A stretch of 64,000 nt of DNA, from assembly GCA_944989445.1 (NCBI GenBank), contig CALYLW010000058.1, forward strand, positions 496,001-560,000. Reading direction: 5' to 3'. A program made the translations under genes and the position numbers. A model generated the notes under the pieces. That model had not been told where the DNA came from, searched no databases, and saw only the letters and a program-made list of their open reading frames with translations. Each line of letters begins with the position of its first letter. Positions within the stretch are counted from its first letter, which is position 1. This DNA comes from Ampullaceana balthica. Lineage: Eukaryota; Mollusca; Gastropoda; Lymnaeidae. Shown in pieces: positions 50,634 through 61,127 of this stretch.

Positions 50634-52384
50634 GGTATAGGAAAGGCAAAGGGTAATCCTGCAGTTTCTACACATATATTATTTCACAGCGAAATGTAAT
50701 TTTCTTACGTTTTTAATTTATTAAATGCATCATTATATGTTGTATTTTAGCTATTACAGCGCTAATTTGTAAGTCTTATTAATTTCTAAGGCATTTTTCG
50801 GCACTCTATGATACATAATCCGGTCAGGATACGTCCATTTTGTTTATCTAGCGCCCTGCTTGCCAGATGTTTTTTACCCATACTAAAATAAATTTACTGA
50901 CTGAAGATTTTTTTTAAAGTATTAGTATTATTCATCTATTTTAATGTTCTTAGAAGATAAATAAATACAATGTATTTTAAAGACAATTTCATTTTTTATT
51001 TCGTTACTAGATGTTTGATTCTTATTTGGGCAGCGTTACTCGCACGGTCAAAACCGTGCGAATAATGTCGAACATTATTCGCACGGTTTTGACCATGAGA
51101 ATAATGTCTAACTAATTCAATTGTCATTTTAACCGTCTTTCGAGTGTCTGGAATCTTATATTTGTATCCATTTTAGCAATAATCTGAGCGGATCTGCATA
51201 TTGTTAGTTAATGATTAATCATTAATTAATTAATTAGTAATACTACGGATTTAGCTGATATAAAACTATACTATTATTAACTGCTCCAGTGCAATCAACT
51301 TTGTATTTTTATTCTATATTTAATGAAGTACCTTTATTACTTTCTTAACTTTCATTCATAATTGGACGAGACTCTGTAATTAATAAGGATAATTATTATT
51401 CTCCCCAAAACTAACACTGTACCTTTGGTCATAAATCCATTTATTTAATTTAATATCGAAAGACGATATAAATATAATGGTATAGCCAGTATAGCATAAA
51501 AATTTAAAAGTGAGAGTCTGTAACAGTGACTAACAGAATAGATAAGACAGGCATGGGTGGGGGAATAATAAAATGTTTCTGGGAAAGAGCCTGCTTGAGT
51601 GTTTGCAAACATCCTCACTGTGGTTGTAAACAAAAATTAATTAATAAGTAAGACTGTCCTAGGATACGATACGCATACCATAATCATAATGATAAATTGA
51701 ACTAAGCTAGATTAAACTCTCAACTGGAAAAGCTTATGAAAAATATCGCTATTTTAAAATTATAAGTAATTATCATTAATTGCACACTATGCAATTTTTA
51801 TGGCAGTGCTACTTTAAAATTTCAGTAATCATGACATTTTAATTAGTATTAGCATATAAATTACACATTTTAGCCTAAATCGAGTGATATCGGCTATTAT
51901 TTTGCCTACACCGGGCGCTTTTTTTTTCTCAACGTGACCAGCCACTAGAAGACGCATGCGCCGACGACCCGTGCGGATAATACTCAGTAGCATTATCCCC
52001 ACGACCAAAACCGTGCGAATAATCACTTCGTTCTTATTTTGTTTGTTTTTAAGTGAGAAAATTTCATTTGGCATCTTACTAAGAATCAAGAATCTTACTG
52101 TGACTGTGACAACCCGGCAAGTAGGGTGCTAGATAAACAAAATGGATGTATCCTCCGATTATGTAGCTTCAAGGACCGTAAAAAAGCCTTAGAAATTAAT
52201 ACAAATTACAAATTAGGGCTTTAATAGCTAAAATACAACATATAATAATGCCAATAATAATGCATTTAATAAATTAAAAACGTAAGTACTAAGTTACTAT
52301 TACTAAGTTCTCACGTAAAAATTAAATTTCGCTGTGAAATAATATATTTAATATATGTGTAGAAACTGCAGGATTGCCAAGGCA
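50634..52384 (+). mobile_element. Long fold-back element, copy 1, interrupted
   Basis: Left arm (TAATCCTGCAGTTTCTACAC onwards to about 50890) is inverted at about 52100-52384, ending GTAGAAACTGCAGGATTGCC. Between the arms lie a spacer shared with copy 2 at 54 kb and the inserted element at 51028-52030. Confidence 0.75.
51028..52030 (+). mobile_element. Inverted-repeat element with 9-bp target duplication, copy 2
   Basis: Flanked by TTCTTATTT at 51019-51027 and 52031-52039; removing one copy and the element restores the spacer sequence seen uninterrupted near 54.34 kb. The left end contains a perfect palindrome at 51046-51094: two 23-bp arms, first arm starting GGTCAAAACCGTGCGAATAA, with a 3-bp spacer. 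The right end has GTGCGGATAATACTC and ACCAAAACCGTGCG. Confidence 0.8.
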
Positions 52385-53714
52385 AAAAGCATATCTAGCT
52401 TATACTTATAGACTATAGGTCTATAGTCTATAGTCACTATAGACCTATTCATATTTGATATCAGAATCTTTTTTTTTCTTTACAAGATCGGGCACGTTTT
52501 TTTTTCTTCTATGCGCCAAATCCTAATTTTTTTAATTATTTAATATAACAACACTGAAAAGACACCAACTCAATTTCAATTAGGCCTAAATTACTTTAAA
52601 TTATTAGGAAATAAAGTAAAAGTTGCTAAAGCCAAAGCCCCTGTTAATAATTGTTAACCAGCACATACAATATCATACATCATACATTCATTTTTTGAAA
52701 TTGAATAGTCCGAATGGCTTTTCTCTTTCCAAAAACACATTGAACATGCATAGGCCTAGGCAGAATAGGCTATATGGTAACAATTACCATGAAAATGAAC
52801 TGTTGATAAGTGAAAGTTCGGGACTACGGACTAAATTTAACTTAAACACTAAAATTAATAGGATATTTACTAAATCTTGTTTAGTTAGATACCAAGTACT
52901 TACTGTTTATAGTCTCTTTTCTCCTGGAATTCTTTTAGAAATTATGTAAAAATATCGTACAAATAATGTAACTGTTATGAATGTTGAAGGTAGAAAGATT
53001 TTATAATAATTATGTATATAAGTTATAAGACTTACAAAATGTGTGTGTAGTTGTGAAAAATAAGTAATCGATACCATTGATATAATTTCAACCGGAAACT
53101 ACCTGTGTATATCTAAAAAGTTTTGAAAGTGTAACAAATGGAAAACAATCATTAAAATCCTTCACACTTTCTTAATTTTGTAGTGTTTTTCATTATTAAA
53201 TACTATTTTTCGTTTACTGAAACGTTTGTTAATAATGATGTCCACAATAAACTTTTTTTAAATCAATGTATTCATTTAGTATTTGCCAAAATCACCGAAT
53301 TATTATGATTTACCACTAAAATTTGTGGGCGGATAATTCAAACAAAAAATGTCAAACGGAGAAGGTAGGACATCTTGTCTAATGTCTTATACTATACTTA
53401 TAATTTATATTCTAATTAGGATCAATCTACTTCTTATTTTTAGAGTTAGAGAGATGTTTTGAGAAAACTTTTGCTAGGCGTCCCATCCCTCGTCACATGT
53501 CTCACCCCTGCCCCTAAATGATAAATGCCTAAGTCTAAGTGTTCTGTATAAGTATTAAGTAAGAGTAAGGCGTTATGCTATGCATCATTGGCCATCATCC
53601 ATGGTCCATGCATTACAATTTCAATTACATGATTACTTCATTATTCAATGATTATTCAAATTACTCCTATTATTTTTCTTATCTATGATCTTGTTGTACT
53701 TATAGTAAAATAAT

Positions 53715-53755
53715 AGACATTATAGACGCTCCTTCTATACAGAAGATGATTGAGT
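53715..53755 (-). mobile_element. SINE tail fragment
   Basis: Inverse of CTTCTGTATAGAAGGAGCGT, the 3' end of the SINE family. No head. Confidence 0.5.
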
Positions 53756-54039
53756 CATTTAATTCATGGATGATGGTGTATCACAGTGTCCGCAACTAAC
53801 TAATCTTTCAAACCCCTCTTAATAATTGAATAAGTCAAAACAGTCACACTTTCAAATTAATTTTTTAACAAATAAAAAAATTAATGCAAAACTCAATTCA
53901 CTTAAACTTTAAGATGTATTGTTTTACTGTATTGCAGTTTGCAGATTATTAAAAAAAATTAGCTTAAAAATTAAAGAATTGCATTGTCATTATTAATATG
54001 AAATTGACATTGCTCTATAGTCTATAGGCTTATATGATT

Positions 54040-54722
54040 TGATCATGGTAATCCTGCAAATTTTACATGTATATTATTTCAAATCGAAATTTAATTTTCT
54101 CGTGAGAACTTATGTTTTTAATTAATATTATTAAATTTATATGCATTATTATATGTTGTATTTCAGCTATTACAGTGCTAATTTGTTAGTCTTTTTAATT
54201 TCTAAGCCATTTTTCGGCTTTCAACAGTAAATAGTGTGATCGTGATGCAACCATTTTGTTTATTCATCACTCTACTTGCCGGATTGTCCAAACAAGATGC
54301 CAAATGGAAATTTCTCACATACAAACAAAATAAGAATCAAACATCTAGTAACAAAATAAAAATGAAATTGTCTTTAAAATATTTATTTATCTTCTGAGAA
54401 CATTAAAATAGATGAAAAATACTTTTTTAAAAACATTTTCAGTCAATAAATTTATTTTAGGATTGGATGAGCCAGGTAAAAAAACATCTGGCATGCATTT
54501 TGCTAGATAAACAAAATGGACTATCGTGACCAGATTATGTATTATATAGAGCCAAAAAATGCCTTAGAAATTAAAAAGACTCACAAATTAGCGCTGTAAT
54601 AGCTGAAATACAACATATAATGATGCATTTAATAATTAAAAACGTAAGTTCTCACGAGAAAATTAAATTTCGCTGTGAAATAATATACATGTAAAATTTG
54701 CAGGATTACCTTGCCTTATACC
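54040..54722 (+). mobile_element. Long fold-back element, copy 2
   Basis: Left arm GGTAATCCTGCAAATTTTAC to about 54330; right arm is its inverse, about 54440-54722, ending in GTAAAATTTGCAGGATTACC. Arms near 290 bp flank a roughly 100-bp spacer. No coding capacity. Same family as 50634-52384. Confidence 0.82.
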
Positions 54723-55197
54723 ATTATCAATAATTCTTTGAATTTAAGGCAACCAATGTCTGAACCTAGAATTCTAGTTCTAGATTAATCAAAAATCTAA
54801 GTTTACTTATTAAGTTTAAGCATTAAAAGTGGGGTGTCATGTCACATGTGATCTTGATTTCCCCCTCCCTCCACCCCACCCCCAGTCTCAACTGTTACAT
54901 TCTTAGACTTGGACTTAATGGACTATCTGAAGCAGTAACTTCAGATGGAAATATGCCTATACTTTCCATAGACTGAATGAACCAACTGAGTCTGAATATG
55001 ATTTATCTTGTTAATTTATAATATTGTGCTATTTTTAAAGAAAAATGTATGTTTAATCAACAAGAAAAATTAACTTGGTACTTTAAACAATTTATTTACA
55101 TTCTAAAATTGTCTTATCCTAAGTCATGTAGTTTGGACTTAAAATTTGCCTGAGTAAATTGACAAGTTCCAATTTTAAACACAAGTAATATAATTGG

Positions 55198-56159
55198 TAG
55201 GGCTGTTATCGATTAATTTAAATTTTTAAAAATTATCGATCAATTAATCGATAATTTCGATTAAAGCCAAAAATAGAAATTTATGACGTCATTAAACTGA
55301 ACATTTCTCACGGACATTGAAAATTAAGAATATTTTGAACTAATTTTATGACAATGTGTTGATACTTGAGCGGATGTTTGTGCTGAAGGGGGTACGTCAG
55401 CGATGTATTTGATCCTTTAAAGGAGAATTGGTTATGGCAGTGAACACAGTAAAATTTTTCACCATCTTGGACTTTGCCATCCGCAGTTAGCTTAAAAACA
55501 AAATTTTTGCTCAACTTTCTAGTTATATGTTTAAATTTAACTGCGCTGATGCTGTCAGCCATTTTTTAGTTGACGTCTGCCGGTCCAGGTACAGTAATTA
55601 AATAAATTATAATATTACGCGGGAGAAGTTTGTAAGTAAAAAAATATTTAAAGTATTATTAACGAGCAACAAAGCCCGTCCAAGGAGTTCCGCCACCGTT
55701 CAGTGGCATGTTGTAACTCCCCTTCAGCAGCCGTCTCGACCGGCATTACATGTGCATCGCGTCAAAAATACTAGTATTCATTATAGTTAAATAAATAACT
55801 CGTAAAAACATAGCTTTTTGCTATAAATCCCAACGCGCATAACTCAAAATAAAGTCTTGGAAGAAATACTGCACCAAAAATAACTCGTTTTGAACATCTG
55901 CGTAAATGGCATAAACGTGTTCAATATGATTGGCTGTATGAGTCATATTTGTTTGAGGAACCAATAGCTATAGATGACAGGACAGAAAGGACAGAAACTT
56001 GCCTTTTATTATATAGGATTATTAATAATTAATTATTTATTAATTAATGAACTTTTTAAAAAATATTATAAATATTTTCTTTAATTTTAATCGAGTTTTA
56101 TCGATTAAAATAATTTTAACGATTAATCGAGAAATTAATTGTTAATTTCCACAGCCCTA
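55198..56159 (+). mobile_element. hAT-type element, TAGGGCTG family, copy 3 (carries a BED-finger ORF)
   Basis: Left end TAGGGCTGTTATCGATTAAT, right end CAGCCCTA. Perfect 8-bp duplication ATAATTGG (55190-55197 and 56160-56167). It shares ends with the two copies in the cellulase introns. A block at about 55655-56030 contains AACTCGTTTTGAACATCTGC, related in inverse to the cggacgttc repeats. Confidence 0.9.
55308..55562 (-). pseudogene. BED-type zinc finger, hAT transposase N-terminal remnant
   Basis: An 84-codon frame starting MADSISAVKFKHITRKLSKN, with FYCVHCHNQFSFKGS and YPLQHKHPLKYQH following the C-x2-C and His-rich pattern of BED fingers. BED fingers bind transposon ends at the N-terminus of hAT transposases. 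The catalytic domain is missing, so this is a truncated source gene. It is inside the hAT copy at 55198-56159. Confidence 0.75.
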
Positions 56160-56644
56160 ATAATTGGAGCTTATATACTAATACTATACTGAGGAGTACA
56201 AGGGGAAAGGAAATGCAAAGTTAGAAAGGGATGACGTAAAGAATGTTGAATTTATTTATATAAAATAATAAAAACAATAGGTACCTTTCTGTGGACATGC
56301 TAAAAAGAATCCCAACACATTAAAAACTCACATCTTTAAGACATAAAGCTGGTGGTAAAATTTTGAACAAGAAAGCAAAAATCCTAATTCCCCTCATACA
56401 TTTGTAAAATGCAGCCTTCATTTATTTATTTATTTTAAAGATATCTCAAACTAGTGTTTTATTTTGAAGAAAGTTAATTTAAACTAATAATACTTAAATT
56501 TAGGCCATGTCTCTTAGTTAAAGTTTTTAAAGAATAAAATGCTGAGAAGTGTTCATTTTATATAAATATTAAACTCCTGTCTTAAGTTTTTGTTGTCACA
56601 TTGAAGCCCTACATGAAACAACAGTTTTTTATAATTTTAATACC

Positions 56645-56895
56645 CAGGGGCACGGTGGTCGAGTGGCATGCCCGCTCAGCTGGTGTATCGATGGTCACGG
56701 GTTCGAATCTCCATGAAGGCATGTATTTGTTCCCGGGGCCAAGGGTGTCCCTGACTCCAACCAGCTCTGAATGAATACCTAACACTAGTTAGGGAAACAA
56801 AGGCGGCTGGGCATTGCGTCACTTGCTAACAGACCGGCATGGTCTGTGGACACAATAATTTTCTGTATAGAACGAGCGTCTGTATAGATAATACA
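56645..56895 (+). mobile_element. tRNA-derived SINE, copy 2
   Basis: Head GGGGCACGGTGGTCGAGTGG, B box GGTTCGAATCT, body with CTAACACTAGTTAGGGAAAC, tail CTGTATAGAACGAGCGTCTG plus ATAGATAATACAAG. Complete at both ends. Confidence 0.87.
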
Positions 56896-57295
56896 AGAAA
56901 TATTCACTCTTTCTTTAAACTTACAGTTTGTCACTTAATATAAAGATTCTGCCATACTATTTGTAAATCGGTCATAGCTCAGTGAAAAGCCTATGCTCAC
57001 AGGAAGATGAAAACTTATTACAAGATTTTCCAAAGACTAAATAGAGTAGCATAAATTATTTTTTTTTAAACACATGCTTATTTGCTTATGTAAGCATGAC
57101 AACATAAGAGCACCCCATGCTTTCATTTTTTTTTAAATTGTCATTTATCCCCAGGTAGCAAGACATTTTTTTTTCTTCAAGCACACTAAAGTTGTTTTTT
57201 AAAAATATATTTTAATTAATTTATTAGTTTTTGTAATTGCCTATTTATTATTAATTTTTTTAAAGTGTTGTAAATTTCTTAATTTACATCTTTAG

Positions 57296-60200
57296 CTTAT
57301 GAGCCTTTTGATGTATGCAAGAAAAAACATTTGGAACAAAATTTGGTCCCATCTCTTGATGATGCAATTGTTAAGATTGCCAAAATGAGGAAAAGGCAAC
57401 CTAAAAGATGCCGAATTAAAGCTAGGGAAGTAACAAGCAATGTACTTAATTATTATGTAAGTATGCTTTAATTAATTTCTTAACACATTGGCTAAACTTT
57501 TATGATTGGAAATCTCAAAGTCATTGCTTGGGATTTAAGGACACGTGCAGACAACTAAAAAAATTTCTGATTTGGTAGAAAAGGTTTAGTAAGCCTGTGT
57601 AAAAATTATTTAAATGAGAGGAATGCTGTATAAATTTATATAATCCATATTGAAAAGTGCCATTTTTACTAAATGAGGTAAACTAAATGCATGCTTGAAA
57701 TGTTTTACTTTAAAAATGAAATGTACTGTAGGCTATTTGTTGTATTATAAAAATGTAAATACGTCATATCATAAACAAATATTGGAGGGGAAGTGGTTAC
57801 CTTTCAAATTAATTAAGCATATCTTCAATTTTCTCTTTATTCACAGAGTAGTGTTTGTGTCAAAAGTAATTCAACCCAGAAACAATGTTTTGTTGACCAG
57901 TATCAACATGAGCTTAGGAACTCAACAGATGGAAGTATTCCTGAAAATTTGAATACATTCACCAAGGTATAAAATATTCAGTAACTAGTTTCTGTATTTT
58001 TATAAAACATAAAATCTCCTTATTACTTATGGCACTGAATTTGCATACATAAATACATGAAAATGCTGACAGCGCACACTAATAAATACGCAAATTGAAA
58101 TGAAGTTTTATCATTTTTAATTTTTTAAAAATAGATTTAAATAAAGTTTAGGTTGATTAGTAATGAGTACCAGCAAAGAGTGAGAGGTGTGGAGGAGAAA
58201 ATATGAACAAATGAGACAACACAGATTAAGTGTATGTAAACATTTGTTTAAAAATAGGCTACGGTGTGTGAGCTAACTGACGTTGCTGTACTTGTTATTG
58301 TGGACCATCTTAGAATATTAAACACTGATTTTAAAGAAAGATTTGCTGATATAAAACATTAATTTTTAATTGTGTTTGATGCATCCAGTGCTCGTGAAAT
58401 TAAAGCTCTGACAACATGGCTTTGTATAAGACAGGGGTTAAATACCCAAAGTCAACTGGCTTTGCAAGAAAACTATTATTACCATTTCCAACTTCATATA
58501 TAGCGGAATGTTGCTTTAGTACTGTAAATGATTTGCTAATAATATAATTCACTAGTTATCAGCAGTGCCGATATATATTTGAGACTGTATCTAACTGAAT
58601 TTGTGCCTAATATAAAATCTCTTTGCAACAGGCATCGAGCACTATTGTCTCACTAAATTTTTGAGGTGTATGCTATTTTCTTAACTTACATTTCGGTAGC
58701 CTGAATTCGATTCCTACCTTCATTTTATTGTACTTTAATTAATTAATCCATAGCTTAAAAATTTAGAAAATATTTATATTAGAAGAATACCTATCAAATG
58801 TAAATTTGCAAAAATCCAAGGAGAGAAATCATCCATCTTTTTTCTTATCATAATCCCACACTTTAATTTGAAATTATTTAGTCATACATTTGTTATGTAT
58901 GGCATCTGTCCGTCTACGAAAGACGATAGATTTATCTTTATTATTTGCAGCTCTTGGTGTGGCTGATGAGACCAATCCTTGAGTGGCAGTCTCTTCTGCA
59001 TGACACACACACGAAAGCAGTGGGGCAGTGTTGCCTGGCCTTTCTCCTCGCTCTTTTCCCGACTGCTTCTGCCCTAGTTTGCTCCTCTGCTCTTAATGAT
59101 CCTTCTTTCACTATAACCCGCCACATGGACCTATCCTCTGCCAGGTTTTCCCAGTTTTGTATATCAATGTTGGCTACTTTCATGTCTCTCTTGCATATGT
59201 CCACGTATCTGAGACATGGCCGACCAACCGACCTTTTCCCTGTCGCCAGCTCGCTGTAAAGCACATCCTTGGGTATGCAGCCACTTTGCATCCTCTTGAC
59301 GTGTCCAAGCCAACGGAGGCGTCTTTGGCTTAATATTGCTGCAATACTACTCATGCTTGCTTGAGCCAGGACCTCTGTGTTGGGGACTTTCTCTTGCCAT
59401 TTGATGTCTAGGATGCGGCGCAGGCATCTGAGGTGGAAGCTATTGAGCCTTCTTTCATGCCTGGTATAGGTGGTCCAAGACTCGCATCCATAGAGGAGTG
59501 TGCTCAGTACGCAGGCCTGGTATACCTGCAGCTTAGTCCTTGCTGTGAGTTTGGCTTTGGACCAGACTCTTTTGTACAGTCTAGCCATAACAGTTGCTGC
59601 CTCATTTGTTAACATTTGTTATAGGTCCTGTAATATTCTTTAGTCATGCGTAACAACTTGAAAAACGTTTCTGGTTGATGTAATATAGATATGTTGAAAA
59701 ATGAAAATAGGGTTTCTAATTTTTTTACTTTATTGATGATGGGGGCATGGTAGTCGAGTGCCATGCGCGCTCGACTGGCTTACCGACGGTCATGGGTTCA
59801 AATCTCCTTGAACTCGAAGTCACAGATTTGTTTTCATTGAGCCAAAGGTGTCCCTGAGTCCACCCAGCTCCTAATAGGTACCTGACACTAGTCAGGGAAA
59901 CAAAGGCAGCTGAGAATAGTGTGGTCCCTCATAGCCGTGACCTGTGAACGCTGTGTTACTTGCTAATATGTTCTTGCAAGAACGTAGGATGCAATAATCT
60001 TCTATATAGAAGGACGGCCTGTATAGATAAGACAAGACTGAATCTTGTTAAAGAAATCTGGAATAAAATTGTAGTTGATTTGTGATAAAACTGTGACATT
60101 GTTTGTTTGTTTTTTATAATTTCTGTTTGATAGAAAATTGTGTCTCTTTCTTTGTAAGTATTTTGAATGTTACTCATCATTTGTGATATCTCTATGAAAA

Positions 60201-61122
60201 GGAGTTGATCACACCTACATTAGATCCAGAACAAATGTCTTAAATTAGTTTAATATAGTAATAGTATTAATAACTCACCACTTTGCATTGGGCATCCTCA
60301 TTGCTGATGTTACCCTTGGATTTGTTTTTCATACATTTTACAAATTCACAGCTTGTTTTGTGGCATACATGATGGCTATTTTAATATACACAAACTTGTT
60401 ATTTTAACTATTGTCCTGTAAATTATCCTGTCCAAAATTTAAAATAGTGTGAATAAAAATTCAATGAAAATTCATTATAAAAAAATATTAAAGATTTATA
60501 GGACTGTGTAAAGTGTTTATTCTTCCTTTGAAATTATTTAAAACTCCTATTTCACAGGGCACCTCCCCCATGGTATAATTGAGTTATTTCTCTATCAAGA
60601 ATTACACTGTAGTTGATGCCATTTGTGAAAGATTGTGAATATGTTAGGAAACATTTATCATGCATACACAGCTTGGTTAAAAATAAGTGGGGTTTTTTGG
60701 TGTTTTTTTTTGTGGTTAGTCATTGCTTTTTATTTTGAGTTTCAGAATATTTTCATAGATTATATTATGTCTAATTTGTAAATATTTCCTCTGTTTCGTG
60801 AACCAGAAAGTCATTTCCTTTTGCTAAATGTTGTTACGTTTGTCAAGGAAAGAATGCAATCCTGGGCCAAAAAATACATGTTTAGATAATTAATTTGACT
60901 TGTTTCCCAAAGCATTGTCATAAAAATTTGATTTTTCTTTAATTTTGTATTTCACAGATTATAAAAGACGGCCTTGATGATATAAAAAAGCTTAAACAGT
61001 TTAAAGGCACATGTCAATTAACCAGGAGATTTCTAAATGATTCATCAAGGACGAAACCCCACCCTAACATTTACACACATCATCTCCAGCATGCTGATTT
61101 TTATGTTGATGAAAATAAATAA
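57296..61122 (+). CDS. NSL1: 3' exons of an NSL1-like (Mis14) kinetochore protein
   Basis: Three GT-AG exons: 57296-57456, 57847-57966 and 60958-61122 (TAA), phases 1-0-0. They encode about 148 residues: YEPFDVCKKKHLEQNLVPSL, DDAIVKIAKMRKRQPKR, then VDQYQHELRNSTDGSIPENL, then a basic tail ending FYVDENK. The first exon resembles human NSL1 around LEDQFDEIIVDIATKRKQYP, and the second keeps the ENL followed by a helix with I--GLDDIKKL. In other animals NSL1 joins MIS12, PMF1 and DSN1 to link centromere chromatin to the NDC80 complex. The N-terminal exons were not located between 48.6 and 57.3 kb. Identification rests on short similarity and could be wrong. Confidence 0.5.
58258..58660 (+). pseudogene. 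Decayed hAT transposase C-terminal region
   Basis: VDHLRILNTDFKERFADIKH, then after stops LPFPTSYIAECCFSTVNDLL and, in a shifted frame, ADIYLRLYLTEFVPNIKSLC. These match the dimerisation end of ZBED5-type hAT transposase-derived proteins (AFPSSY--E-GFS-V--LL---R--L). Several stops and at least one frameshift. Intron of the NSL1-like gene. Confidence 0.7.
58941..59615 (-). pseudogene. LINE reverse transcriptase C-terminal fragment, open
   Basis: A 224-codon open frame: ARLYKRVWSKAKLTARTKLQ, VYQACVLSTLLYGCESWTTY, LGHVKRMQSGCIPKDVLYSE, GKRSVGRPCLRYVDICKRDM and a final CVSCRRDCHSRIGLISHTKS. It is the same region and family as 33.9-34.6 kb but undamaged over its length, so younger. The polymerase core and endonuclease are absent (5' truncation). 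Confidence 0.88.
59739..60036 (+). mobile_element. tRNA-derived SINE, copy 3
   Basis: GGGGGCATGGTAGTCGAGTG head, B box GGTTCAAATCT, body with CCTGACACTAGTCAGGGAAA and tail CTATATAGAAGGACGGCCTG plus GATAAGACAAG. It has a longer body than copy 2. Confidence 0.85.
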
Positions 61123-61127
61123 ATAAA
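61114..61127 (+). promoter_or_regulatory. Polyadenylation signals of the NSL1-like gene
   Basis: Three overlapping AATAAA hexamers run across the TAA stop codon (61114-61119, 61118-61123, 61122-61127). If used, the 3' untranslated region would be only about 20 nt; further AATAAA signals lie downstream, for example near 62190. Confidence 0.5.

Noticed and set aside
53349..53364. Possible first exon of the NSL1-like gene (ATG TCA AAC GGA GAA G followed by GTAGGA)
   Set aside because: Phase 1 would fit, but five codons carry no signal and no linking exon was found.
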